Shown here: piece after piece, positions 1-9,400 of the stretch
Layout: each line of letters opens with the position of its first letter
How positions within the stretch are numbered: position 1 is the first letter of the stretch
NCBI GenBank assembly: GCA_021732845.1
Contig: JAKFUF010000153.1
Span: 1 to 47,762 of the forward strand
Length of the DNA stretch: 47,762 nt
Reading direction: 5' to 3'
From: Planctomycetaceae bacterium
Lineage (GTDB): Bacteria; Planctomycetota; Planctomycetia; Planctomycetales; Planctomycetaceae
Program-made: the position numbers and the translations under genes
Notes under the pieces: model-generated
What the model saw: the letters and a program-made list of their open reading frames with translations, nothing else
Database searches by the model: none
Told to the model about the DNA's origin: nothing

Positions 1-225
1 GGGCGTCACCGGCAATGCCAACTCGCCCCGGGCTGTTGGAGCTTGCCCTGTTGTGGCGACTTTTGATTGAACCAACCAAAGGGACAGGGGGCGCTCCGAA
101 CTGGCCCCCAAAATCCGTGACGGTCAGGAAATTTGAGATTTGAAATTCATTGAGAACGGCTTTGCCGCCCTTCAACTCTCAAGGAATGACAGCAGCAACT
201 GCGCCGATCTCGACCAGCCGCTGGA
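1..225. other. Left-edge intergenic region
   Basis: I see no supportable gene here. One forward frame is open from the window edge to a TGA at 68-70 and could be the last 22 codons of a gene lying to the left, but nothing in it is recognisable. An AT-rich word at 128-142 (GAAATTTGAGATTTG) recurs exactly at 35649-35663 inside an intergenic inverted repeat, so it looks like part of a dispersed intergenic repeat rather than coding sequence. Confidence 0.4.
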
Positions 226-645
226 TCATTCGTCGCGGGGGCTGCGGCGTTGCTGCTTCTTCTGGGAGTTGACGGACTTGTCTTCCAGGCGGCGTTTGAC
301 TGAGCCTCGGGAAGGCTTGGTCTTACGTCGGACCGTTGGTCGGACGGCAACTTCCAGCAGCATTTCGCGGAGCTTCTCCAGGCAGTCGTCGACGTTTTTG
401 GCCTGGTCACGGTAGCGGGTGCTGTTGATCAGCAGGTCGCCTTCAGTTGTCAGCCGTCCGCCAAATCGGGTCAGAAAGCGTTCCATGACCTCGGCGGGAA
501 TCGAAGTATTTTGCCGCACGGGCCAGCGAAGCAGGGCCTTGCTGTTGACCTTGTTCACATTCTGCCCACCCGGCCCGCCGCTGCGGGCATAGGTGAACTC
601 GAACTCTTCGAGCGGAATCTGGATGCGGGGGGTGACAGTCAACAT
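226..645 (-). CDS. arfB: Alternative ribosome-rescue factor ArfB (YaeJ-type peptidyl-tRNA hydrolase)
   Basis: A 139-residue protein that hydrolyses peptidyl-tRNA on ribosomes stalled on non-stop mRNA. It is a class I release factor-like catalytic domain without codon-recognition domains. The GGQ catalytic motif lies in SGGPGGQNVNKVNSK near residues 22-36. The C-terminus has the basic tail typical of ArfB (KTKPSRGSVKRRLEDKS followed by KKQQRR), which in the E. coli protein enters the empty mRNA channel. Length is practically that of E. coli ArfB (140). The ATG at 645 gives the expected N-terminus a short distance before the GGQ loop; no clear Shine-Dalgarno is visible. It stands alone, so no operon context helps. 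The family call is firm. Confidence 0.93.
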   Translation of the reverse strand: MLTVTPRIQIPLEEFEFTYARSGGPGGQNVNKVNSKALLRWPVRQNTSIPAEVMERFLTRFGGRLTTEGDLLINSTRYRDQAKNVDDCLEKLREMLLEVAVRPTVRRKTKPSRGSVKRRLEDKSVNSQKKQQRRSPRDE

Positions 646-981
646 GATCGCAGGTGGACCCCCACAACAGCTCCAAGGTTCGCTGGAACTGGAGAATTCA
701 CATCACCCAGCAACGGAGGCAGGGTTTCCAGAAACTTCGGCATCGAAGCCCTGCTGGAAATTGTAGAAAACTCTACCGCAATTGGCGATGATTTCGACAA
801 AAGGACTGCCGCGTGGATGCCCGAGTTCCACTCGGCAAGTCGTGTTTTTCCCGGTTTGCGGGCGGGTCGCAAAAATCGTTTGGTGCCGAAAGAATCGCGT
901 TGCAGATCATCTGGCCATTCGCTATTTTGAAGAATTGCCAAGATTCGTCAGAATCCGGCAAGCACTTTGCAATGGAGCGGA

Positions 982-1839
982 ATGGACACTCGGTACGTTG
1001 TTCGCTATGGCTCGACCCGGCAGGTTGGGGAATTTACGGCGCGCGGCCGTGATGCCTTTTCCCGCAATGCCACCGTCGTGATTCGCAGCGAACGCGGCCA
1101 GGAGTTCGGCCAAGTCCTCTGCCCGGCCACCGATCGCACCCGCGAATACCTGAACGCCAAGGAGCATCAGGGGCAGATTCTGCGGGAGGCGACCCCCGAC
1201 GACCAGCAGAAACTTGACGAACTGCGTGTTCAAGAGAAGCTGGAATTCCTCGGCTGCCGCGATTTGATCGCTGAACACAAGCTGCAAATGCAACTGGTGG
1301 ATGTCGAGCATCTCTTCGGCGGCGAGCGGCTGATTTTTTATTATGTGGCCGAAACGCGTGTCGACTTCCGCGACCTGGTGAAGGGGCTGGCGTCGAAGTT
1401 TCGCATTCGCATCGAGATGCGCCAAATAGGGGTTCGCGACGAGGCAAAACTTCTCGCCGACTATGGAGACTGTGGCAAGCCGGTCTGCTGCAACACCCAC
1501 CTGCGGGAAATGCCGCCTGTCTCGATGAAGATGGCCAAACTCCAAAAGGCCACGCTCGATCCCACCAAGATCTCGGGCCGATGCGGGCGGCTCAAATGCT
1601 GCCTGCGCTACGAACATGACACTTATGAAGAATATCGCAAGGAGTTGCCGCCGGTCGGGTCGGTCGTCATCACCCGGCAGGGGCAGGGCAAAGTCGTCGG
1701 ACAGGAGATTCTGTCCAAAAAGCTGATGATCCAATTCGAAGGCAACCGCAACATCATGTCGGATCTGGCGGACGTCATCACTGTCGTCAGCCGGGGGAAG
1801 AAAACCGAAGCCACGCGCGAATCGAAACACGAAGAGTGA
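982..1839 (+). CDS. ricT: PSP1/RicT-family regulatory protein
   Basis: A 285-residue PSP1-domain protein. In Bacillus subtilis RicT (YaaT) acts with RicA and RicF in an Fe-S-containing complex that influences RNase Y-dependent RNA maturation; in other phyla its partners are unclear. The family signature is the cysteine cluster: KPVCCNTHL, then GRCGRLKCCLRYE, followed by a KOW/SH3-like tail (PPVGSVVITRQGQGKVVGQE). These cysteines are the likely Fe-S ligands. I chose the ATG at 982 because GGAG sits at 974-977; a TTG five codons upstream (967) is also in frame. No ricA or ricF neighbour is visible. Family confidence is high, function by homology only. Confidence 0.88.
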   Translation: MDTRYVVRYGSTRQVGEFTARGRDAFSRNATVVIRSERGQEFGQVLCPATDRTREYLNAKEHQGQILREATPDDQQKLDELRVQEKLEFLGCRDLIAEHKLQMQLVDVEHLFGGERLIFYYVAETRVDFRDLVKGLASKFRIRIEMRQIGVRDEAKLLADYGDCGKPVCCNTHLREMPPVSMKMAKLQKATLDPTKISGRCGRLKCCLRYEHDTYEEYRKELPPVGSVVITRQGQGKVVGQEILSKKLMIQFEGNRNIMSDLADVITVVSRGKKTEATRESKHEE

Positions 1840-2182
1840 ACACACCCGACCGGGCTTTGGTCCCCGCCCGGTTTCCTGCCGCAGTTTGTCAACAATACCT
1901 GCCAAAAAGCTTCACACGCCAGCCTGTTCCCGTGCGTACTGAATCTCAGCGAAAATGGTCTCCTTCGAGCGGACAGGTCTGTCCAACCCCGAAAGTCGGC
2001 ACATTTCGATGGCTTTCAAGACGCTCTCCGACCGATGCTACTTTACAGATGATGAAAGCCGGCTGGAGCAGATTTGGCAGGAGCAGGAAGGTTGACACCC
2101 TGCCTGAGGGAGTCGGGTAGAAACTTGAAGAAAACCCTTGGCGACAAGGAAAAAAGCACATACTGCGTTCGTCTGAATGCAG

Positions 2183-2210
2183 TTGACAATTCAATGGCCG
2201 CCTCGATACA
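2183..2210 (+). promoter_or_regulatory. Candidate sigma-70 promoter before the Minf_1886-family gene
   Basis: A perfect -35 hexamer TTGACA (2183-2188) is followed after 16 bases by GATACA (2205-2210), a weak -10. Transcription would begin only about 5-12 bases before the ATG at 2222, giving a near-leaderless mRNA. The rest of 1840-2182 holds no gene that I can support. Confidence 0.35.
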
Positions 2211-2221
2211 GGCTCCGTTCA

Positions 2222-2617
2222 ATGTCCATGCCCAGCCCCGCGACGACTCTCAAGAAGCTCCCCAAGCTCAACTACCACCCCGGTGCCTACCGCTTTTTGT
2301 TTTCTGCCCTGCGCTGGACGCAGGAATCCCTGAAGCGTGGCTCCACGGAAGGAACAGGACACGTCAGCGGCCAGGAGTTGGTGGCTGGAATTCGCCAGTA
2401 CGCCCTCGATCAGTTCGGCCTGATGACCCTCACCGTGTTCAACACCTGGGGCCTGACCGCCACCGATGACTTCGGACGGATGGTGTTCGAAATGATCGAG
2501 CGCGGCGAGATGAGCAAGACCGACACCGATCGGCTCAGTGATTTCGAAAACCTGTACGACTTCCAGGAGGCGTTCGACCGTCAGTACGTCCCTGACCTGC
2601 GCCGGGCGTTCGCCTAG
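2222..2617 (+). CDS. Minf_1886-family conserved protein
   Basis: A small soluble protein of 131 residues. I recognise it as the conserved uncharacterised family named after Methylacidiphilum Minf_1886, widespread in planctomycetes and verrucomicrobia. Typical elements are YHPGAYRFLFSALRWTQ near the N-terminus, HVSGQELVAGIRQYALDQFG in the middle, and a C-terminal helical part (TDTDRLSDFENLYDFQEAFD). The ATG at 2222 or the one two codons later (2228) fits the family start; the frame is open further upstream to 2177 but those residues look non-coding. No catalytic residues or membrane segments are visible and the function is unknown. Confidence 0.8.
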   Translation: MSMPSPATTLKKLPKLNYHPGAYRFLFSALRWTQESLKRGSTEGTGHVSGQELVAGIRQYALDQFGLMTLTVFNTWGLTATDDFGRMVFEMIERGEMSKTDTDRLSDFENLYDFQEAFDRQYVPDLRRAFA

Positions 2618-2774
2618 TCCTGCAGGATTTTGGGACACCGCCAGCGGATCGGAGGCGAGGAATACCGAGCGGACCCGCGACAGGTGTGCCGAAATCCTGC
2701 AAATCAGACACAGCATTTTCGATTGTTGGGCGCGCCGCACCGTCCCGATGGCGGAGATTGAGGAAGCGGTTCAC

Positions 2775-3302
2775 ATGTCGCAAGAGCCAGTTAAGCCGCG
2801 CAGCGCAGAGCATCGCGCGGACACGGCAACTGGTGTTCCAACAGGCAGCCAACTGTCCGCCGCCGCACCACCTCATGTCGGCCTGTCCCGATCTGGAGTA
2901 CCTCGCGGACTGCTCTGCCTGGTGGGTGCCGTCGCGGTCGTCTGGTGGGCATGCCTGGTCGGCATGACGTTGTTCACGGCGAACCCGATCATTCTCAGTT
3001 GCGCCCAGATCGACCAGTCTGAAATTGTGGTGACGGCGCGCCGCCTGCCCGACGCGGAGCCGGATGTCATCTCCATCGAACAGGTGGAATTCGGGGCGAT
3101 GCCCAAAGGAACCGCGCGGGTCCATCTGCTGGCGGCCACAAAAATGCCCGTGGGGCCGCTGTTTGTCCTGCCGCTGTCCACGGCCTCCGGCCGACTGGCG
3201 GTCACCCGCCTCAAAGGGCAGGATCCGAAATCGCCGGGGCGGATCTATCCCGCCACCCCGGAAGTGACGGAGCAACTCCGGAAGTGCCTGGCGAACCGTT
3301 GA
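2775..3302 (+). CDS. Hypothetical single-pass membrane protein
   Basis: A 175-residue protein with a charged, proline-rich N-terminus, one hydrophobic helix around residues 48-72 (LLCLVGAVAVVWWACLVGM) and an exported C-terminal domain of about 100 residues that I do not recognise. The frame is open upstream as far as 2538, overlapping the previous gene, but the ATG at 2775 has a good ribosome site (GAGGAAG at about 2760-2766). A 10-bp inverted repeat (TGCAGGATTT near 2622, its complement near 2692) lies between this gene and the one before and could be a hairpin. Function unknown. Confidence 0.55.
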   Translation: MSQEPVKPRSAEHRADTATGVPTGSQLSAAAPPHVGLSRSGVPRGLLCLVGAVAVVWWACLVGMTLFTANPIILSCAQIDQSEIVVTARRLPDAEPDVISIEQVEFGAMPKGTARVHLLAATKMPVGPLFVLPLSTASGRLAVTRLKGQDPKSPGRIYPATPEVTEQLRKCLANR

Positions 3303-3375
3303 GCGTTTTGCACCCCCAGTGCCAATTGCGTTTGTGCTGCATTCGACGGAGGCCTGCCGTCGGCTGACCCGCTTG

Positions 3376-3672
3376 TTACTCAGCCTGTTCTGCCTCCCAC
3401 GCGGCCAACAGTTCGCACGTCGCCTCACAGGCCTGCTGCAGGGAGAGATGGCCGAACCGGGATTGAAGCCGTTGAGGCCAGGGCACCGTGGCTTCACCGA
3501 ATTTATGGGCCAGGAACTCGGAGAATCCGGGAAGAGCTTCCGAACCATGCGGCGGCCGCAGGCCATGGCAGGCACCCTGTGCGAGCAACAACACGTCACG
3601 AAAGGTCGCCACGTCGGCACAAAACATGCGAGGACGCCTGAAAATACTGCAGATCAGCTCTTGATTGAACAT
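3376..3672 (-). CDS. Hypothetical 98-residue protein
   Basis: A small soluble protein beginning MFNQELICSIFRRPRMFC. The N-terminus follows a pattern seen in small uncharacterised bacterial proteins (an I..RP.M motif, then a L..L..G..HG segment), but I cannot name a family with confidence. The ATG at 3672 is chosen because GAGG lies six bases upstream; the longer frame from 3735 adds low-quality residues. It lies 46 bases downstream of the metal-permease fusion on the same strand, so the two may be co-transcribed. No cysteine cluster, signal peptide or membrane segment is visible. Confidence 0.5.
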   Translation of the reverse strand: MFNQELICSIFRRPRMFCADVATFRDVLLLAQGACHGLRPPHGSEALPGFSEFLAHKFGEATVPWPQRLQSRFGHLSLQQACEATCELLAAWEAEQAE

Positions 3673-3718
3673 TTGCAGCCTCACGAACAGGTGGAGACCT
3701 CCGCGTCTCGCTTGTGGC

Positions 3719-5242
3719 TCAGGGCGTGAGTTCATGCGGGCTGGGCGGCACGTTCGAGGGAGTCGAGCGTTGCAGCAGGGCTTCCAGTTCCTCGATCAGG
3801 TCGGGGTCCAAAACGTGTTCGATGCGGTCGGCACTGTGGTCTACCCGGCTGGGGGCAATATCGGCGTGGGTGATGAGAAACAGCTCCCACAGGCGGTGGT
3901 TGTGGACGACGCGATTGGCCTCGGCTCTCCCTCGGGCAGTGAGTCGGTACGCAGTCCGGGCCTCATTGGTTGGCTCCACCAATTGTTGCTGCGTGGCCCG
4001 GCGGAGCAGAGAGTTCAGCCGCGATGCGCTCCAAGTGCGGTTGGCGAGCAGTTTCTCTTTGCTGACCGGTTGGCGCGGGGTGTCGGCCTGCGCCTCGCCA
4101 CATTCGAACATCGCCCGCAGCAGGTCGTGGCGGCCAACACGCTCCGCCAGGCTCCAGGCCATGCGCCACCGCTGCATCACCCCGCGCTGGTTGCCGAAAA
4201 ACAGGCTGACAAAAAACACCAGGCTGCCGGTCAGGACGATGATCGCTCCAGCGGCCAGCCGCGGGAACAGGGCGCTAAGCAGCACGCCCACGCCGGCACT
4301 TGAACCACCGAGCAGCGCGGCGAGCCACAGCATGCGGCTGAGCCGCTGCGTCCAGAACCGGGCCGAGGCGGCGGGCATCACTAAGAGTGCCACGACGAGC
4401 AGCAGCCCCACGCTCTGGAGGCCCACCACCGTCACGCCGACAACCATCGCGGTCAGCAGCACGTCGAGCAGCCCGGCTGGCCACCCCTGGGTGACTGCAT
4501 ACTGCTCGTCGAAACAGAGCAGGGAAAACTCCTTGGTGAACATGACGCACAGGCCCAAGGCCAGGGCGGCGACGACCGCCATGATCCACACATCGTTGGC
4601 GGTCATGGAGGCGGCACTGCCATAGATGAACTGGTTGAGCCCCGCCGCACTGCCCGAGGGCAGCCGTTGGATGATCGTCAGCAGCGACACGCCCAGCCCA
4701 AAAAACAGGCTGAGCACGATCGCCAGCGCGGCGTCCTCTTTGATCCGCGTCCATCGGCGGATGGCCAGCGCACAAAGGATCCCCCCGAGACCTGAGGCGG
4801 CCCCGCCAATCAACAACAGCGGCAACGACTTTCCATGTGGCTCAAGCGTCGGCCCAAACAGGAAGGCCTGCACAAACCGTGGCAGCGCCTGAGCCACGGC
4901 TCGGCCAGAGCCTTGGGCGAGGGCTTCGCCGACCAGAAAGGCCACGGCAATGCCTGGCAGCGCCGCGTGGCTCACCACATCGCCCACCAACGCCCGCCGC
5001 CGCAGCAGCATGAACGTGCCCACCAGCGCCGCCGCCACTCCCAGCAGCGCCGTGCCAAGAAAGATCATCCGCGTGTTGTAGTCTTCCAGCAGCAGCGTCC
5101 GCCGCACCGCATCCGCCGAGGGCCATTGGAACTCGGCCCCCGCGATCGACCGGACCGGCTCGGCGTGGACGGTGGACCCACAGAGCGCTGTTGCAATGAA
5201 CAGCACCAGGACGAGGCCGCATCGAAAGGCAGTTTTTCCCAT
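3719..5242 (-). CDS. ABC-3 family Mn/Zn/Fe permease fused to a DtxR/MntR-like C-terminal domain
   Basis: A 507-residue fusion. Residues 1-27 look like a signal peptide (VLVLFIATALCGSTVHA). About residues 50-355 form an ABC-3 (ZnuB/MntB/TroC-type) permease with eight or nine membrane helices, including the typical N-terminal LRRRALVGDVVSHAALPGIA block and QSVGLLLVVALLVMPAA. From about 369 the chain becomes soluble: a winged-helix-like part (LLANRTWSASRLNSLLRR, then a short wing ending YRLTARGRAEA) and a DtxR dimerisation-like part with HNHRLWELFLI and DHSADRIEHVL, matching the H77 and E/D99-E102-H103 metal ligands of MntR. No ATPase or binding-protein gene is adjacent. The arrangement equals that of chlamydial YtgCR. 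ATG 5242 was chosen; GTG 5269 is also possible. Confidence 0.85.
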   Translation of the reverse strand: MGKTAFRCGLVLVLFIATALCGSTVHAEPVRSIAGAEFQWPSADAVRRTLLLEDYNTRMIFLGTALLGVAAALVGTFMLLRRRALVGDVVSHAALPGIAVAFLVGEALAQGSGRAVAQALPRFVQAFLFGPTLEPHGKSLPLLLIGGAASGLGGILCALAIRRWTRIKEDAALAIVLSLFFGLGVSLLTIIQRLPSGSAAGLNQFIYGSAASMTANDVWIMAVVAALALGLCVMFTKEFSLLCFDEQYAVTQGWPAGLLDVLLTAMVVGVTVVGLQSVGLLLVVALLVMPAASARFWTQRLSRMLWLAALLGGSSAGVGVLLSALFPRLAAGAIIVLTGSLVFFVSLFFGNQRGVMQRWRMAWSLAERVGRHDLLRAMFECGEAQADTPRQPVSKEKLLANRTWSASRLNSLLRRATQQQLVEPTNEARTAYRLTARGRAEANRVVHNHRLWELFLITHADIAPSRVDHSADRIEHVLDPDLIEELEALLQRSTPSNVPPSPHELTP

Positions 5243-5476
5243 CACTTGGTCACACACAAGGCCCGCCACCGGGACGCGTTCTTACAAAGGGATGTCTCTT
5301 GGCAACTTATCAGAACCTGTGGCGGAAGACACGGTATTCGGAAGCATGCGGCGAGCGACGCACCGCCATCGGAAGTCGATATGTTTTGATTGCGCGAAGA
5401 TTGAGGGGAAGGATTGAATCGCCGATGCCGGCGCTCGAACCTTGAGTCCATCGATTTCAAACTCAAGGTCTGCGCC

Positions 5477-6448
5477 ATGATTTTCAAGCGACTTCTCGCC
5501 GCCAGTCTCTGCCTCGTGATCACCTGTCAGCCGTGCTTTGGCTGGTCCGAAGGCGGACATCATCTCATTGCAAAAATGGCCTTCGACTTGCTGCCACTCA
5601 ACCAGCAAGCCGAACTTCGTCAGGTCCTCGTGGGGCATCCACGGTTCGCGAATGATTTTCGGGCGCCGCGGAACATTGTCGCCGAAACGGACATTCAAGA
5701 CTGGAAGATCGGCCGCGCCGGATACTGGCCGGATGTCGCCCGATCGCAACCTGAATACGACCGGCCGACGTGGCACTACCAACTGGGTTCAACCCTGACG
5801 GTCGGACAAGCCGTCATGGTGCCGGAATCACCAGGACCGCTGCCCGCCGGGGCGAGTCTGGGGACGCAGGAACTCCATCTGGCTCAGGCCGTCGAACTCT
5901 GCCGGAAAGCATTGCGCGACAAGTCACGGCCTGAGGATCGCGCAGTCGCCCTTTGCTGGCTGCTGCACCTGGTCGCTGATGCGCACCAACCGTGCCACGC
6001 TGGCAGCCTGTATTATGCCGGCGTCTTCCCGGAGGGAGACCGGGGAGCGAACGGGATTCCCACCATGCAGGGACGAAACCTGCATGCCATGTGGGACAAC
6101 CTGCTCGGCCCGCATTTCGATCTCGCCGACAGCCGGCGGCGGACGGCGGGCATCCAGGGCGATGCCACGACGTGGAACGAGGCGCGGCAGACCGCCGGCG
6201 AGGCCACGGGGCTCGACCCGCTGCAGTGGCTGAAAGAAAGCAACGATTACGGACGAAGCCACGTCTATACAGTCGATGTCTTAAACGCTGTCGAAGCTGC
6301 CAAACGCTCCGGAACCGATGTCGTCGCGCCCATCGATTTGCCGGAAGAATACCTGAAATCGGCGGGTGAACTGGCACGCAAACGAGCGGCCTTCGCGGCT
6401 TGGCGGTTGGCGCTGATACTGCAGCAGGATCTGGAGGCGGCACATTGA
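5477..6448 (+). CDS. Secreted S1/P1-type nuclease
   Basis: A 323-residue exported zinc-dependent nuclease of the S1/P1 (phospholipase C-like) family, expected to cleave single-stranded nucleic acid to 5'-nucleotides in the periplasm. The signal peptide (MIFKRLLAASLCLVITCQPCFG) ends exactly before a tryptophan; in this family the mature N-terminal Trp ligates zinc. All blocks are visible: WSEGGHHLIAKMA, ETDIQDWK, TWHYQ, LCWLLHLVADAHQPCH and NLHAMWDNLL, together giving the usual His/Asp zinc ligands. The usual GGDxGGN loop is degenerate (EGDRGANGI). The ATG at 5477 directly precedes the signal peptide. It is divergent from the metal permease with about 234 bases between them and convergent with the next gene (21 bases apart). 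Confidence 0.9.
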   Translation: MIFKRLLAASLCLVITCQPCFGWSEGGHHLIAKMAFDLLPLNQQAELRQVLVGHPRFANDFRAPRNIVAETDIQDWKIGRAGYWPDVARSQPEYDRPTWHYQLGSTLTVGQAVMVPESPGPLPAGASLGTQELHLAQAVELCRKALRDKSRPEDRAVALCWLLHLVADAHQPCHAGSLYYAGVFPEGDRGANGIPTMQGRNLHAMWDNLLGPHFDLADSRRRTAGIQGDATTWNEARQTAGEATGLDPLQWLKESNDYGRSHVYTVDVLNAVEAAKRSGTDVVAPIDLPEEYLKSAGELARKRAAFAAWRLALILQQDLEAAH

Positions 6449-6469
6449 TGTGCCCCAAATCACTTCGGT

Positions 6470-9400
6470 TCACTTTGTCTGCGACTGCGTCTCCTGTAGA
6501 CGCGCGCGGTACTTTTCATACAGCCGGGTGTGGCGGCTTTCGGGGGGGAAGGGTCGGCCGCCGATGAACACCGCCTTGACCTGGCTGGAGGGCTGCAGCG
6601 GCGACCCGTCGGTGATCAGCAGGTCGGCCTGCTTGCCGACGGTCAGCGAACCGGTCTTGTCGCCGATCCCGAGGATCTGCGCGGGCCAGAGCGTCACCGC
6701 CTTGAGCGCGGATTCCGGGGAAAGGCCGTAGGCCACGGCCATGGCGGCTTCGAACGGCAGGTTGCGGCTGTTGCTGGCACTGTCGGAGCGGATGCAGAAG
6801 GCGATGCCCGCTTCGTCGAGCCGTGCGGCTGCGGTGTAGGGGGCGTCGAAGGGGTCGTACTGGTTTTGGGGCGACTTCATGACGGGGCCAAGAATCACCG
6901 GGATCGACCGCTTCTTGAGTTCATCCGCCACCTTCCAGGCGTCGGCGGCCCCCACCAGCACAATGTCCAGCTTCTCCTGCTGGGCAAACAGCAATGCCTC
7001 AATGATGGAGTGCCGGCCCTCCACTTCAATGAAGACTTTTTTCTGGCGTTCGAGATAGGGACCAAGGGCTTCGAACCGCGGGTCGGACAGCGGTGGCGGC
7101 AGTTTGGCGTCGATGGCGTTCTTCTTCAACTGGTGATAGACGCGACCGGTCTGCAGGAACTCCCGCAGCCGTTCGACGGGTTCTTCCGGATTGAAGAACG
7201 GCCATTGAAGCTGCAGGCCCGCTTCCAAGTTGAGGATCATTTCGGGAGCGGTCCAACCGGACAGACGGACCAGTGAGCCCTGGCCAGAAATGGTGCCGCC
7301 GTTGGGGGCCGCGCGGACGGTGGTGATGCCGCCGGCACGAGCCACGGGAATGAGTTCGGAGTCGGGGTTGACGCCGACACCGGCCCGCAGGTCGGGCTGG
7401 AAGGCACCGGCCTCGGAGGTGTCGTTCGTGGCCTGCACCTGACCGATTTCCGTGAGCCCCAGCGTCGTTCCCGAATCGATGAGACCGGGATAAACATGCA
7501 ACCCCGTGGCGTCGACCGCGGTCACACCGGCGGGGACGGCCAGGCCGGCACCCAGGGCAGAGATGGTGTCATTCGTGATAAGCAGCGTGCCGTTGGGAAT
7601 ATCCGGAGCATCGACCGGATGCAGCGTGGCTCCCACCAGGGCGTATTGCCGATTGGCCGCCACGGGGATCGCCAGCGTCTTGGTACGGATCTCTGGTGCC
7701 GCCAACGCCAGCGGACCGCCATGCGACTTCGCCTTGGAGGCGGCCGACATCGCGGATGGCATCTGGTCCCGCACAAAGTACGGCTCACCCTCGACCAGGG
7801 TGACTTCGCATCGCGAAAAAGCGTTCAGTGGATGGCCGTTAAAAATCGCCAGATCGGCGTCTTTTCCCACTTCGACTGAACCCAGCCGCTTGTCCAAACC
7901 CAGTTCGCGGGCAGAATTCAAGGTGATCGCCCGCAGGGCCGTGTTGGGGGGCAGGTTGCCGTACCGCAACAGCTTGGCGGCCTCTTGATAGAGATGCCGG
8001 ATCAGTTCGGCATCGTCGCTTTTGAGGACGACATTCGCCCCGGCCTGTTGCAGCAGCGCGGCGTTGTACGGCGTGGCATCGTAGGCCTCGACCTTGTAGG
8101 CCCACCAGTCGGAGAAGGTGCTGCAGCTCGCCCCGTGCTGCACGATTTCGGGAGCCACCTTGTAGCCTTCGAGCACATGCTGCAGCGACCAGACCCGCAC
8201 GCCGAGGCCCGAAGCGACACGCAGCAGCATCAGGATTTCGTCCGCCCGGTAGCAGTGGCTGTGAATGAATTTCTGCTGGTCCACAATGTCGGCCAGAGCT
8301 TCCAGCCGCAGGTCGCGGCGGGGTGGCAGCAACTTCGCGGCGACCGCCGGGTCGGCGCTGGCCATGCGGTACGTCTGCCACTCGCGGCGGTATTCAAGGG
8401 CCTCCAGAAACGCCCGGTTGAGCGTGGCTTCGACGCCGAGCCGCGTGTTGGGGAACCGCCCGCCCTGGGCCTTCACATTCTCGCCCAACGCAAACTTCAC
8501 CCCCTGCGGTGCGTCCCACAGGATCTGGTCCTTCACCGGTTCGCCAAACTTTAGTTTGACGACCGCATCCTGCCCGCCGACGACATTGGCCGAACCATGC
8601 AGCATGCGGATCATGGTTACGCCACCGGCCAGGGCACGGTAGGCCGACGGATCGTCACTGCGGACGACATCCTTGACGCGGACCTCGGGCACAATGGAAC
8701 GCGTGGCTTCGTTCACGCCGCCCAGACCATGTGTAAACATGATGTGACTGTGCGTGTCGATGATGCCCGGCATGACAAACCGCCCTGTGGCATCAATCAC
8801 CGCCATGCCCGCTTCCGGCTGCAGATCCTTGCCGATCGCCGCGATCTTCCCGCCCTTGACCATGATCGAAGTCTCCGGCAGATCTTCGCCCGAAACGGTC
8901 AGCACCGTGCCGCCCTTGATCAGTACGTTGCCGCCCGTCCGCAGCGGCCGAGCCCGGCGGTCGGCGTCGAGTTCCGTCGGCAGCTCGCCTTCGGGAAGGG
9001 GCGCGGGCATGGGTGCGGCCGGATCGGATTCGACCGACAGCTCGACGGGGTTTTTGGGAGCGTCTGGCTTGGCAGGTTCGGCGGGCTTGCGCTGGGAGGT
9101 CCATTTGGTGGGTGCGCCGAAACCAGACTTCAGCGTTCCCGAAAGCTTGTCCGTACCTTCCAATGCACCGCTGAGCGTCAGCGTCAGTGCCTGAGCCCCG
9201 GCACCAATCGTGACAGTCAGTTCCATGCCGGTATCGGTCACTCTTCCGGTGACCACGCCATCGCCCTGACCACTGCGAAACTGCCCGCTGAGCGCCTTGT
9301 CCTTCTGCTTGAGTTCCAGCGTTGCGTTCGTAGGCGATGCCCCGGTCTCAATCTGCACGTTCCATTCACCCTGCAAGGCGAGCGCCGGCTTCGTGGCTTC

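Noticed and set aside
2535-3620. 361-codon minus-strand frame across 2.5-3.6 kb
   Set aside because: Arg-rich and motif-free, and it overlaps two better frames with ribosome sites.
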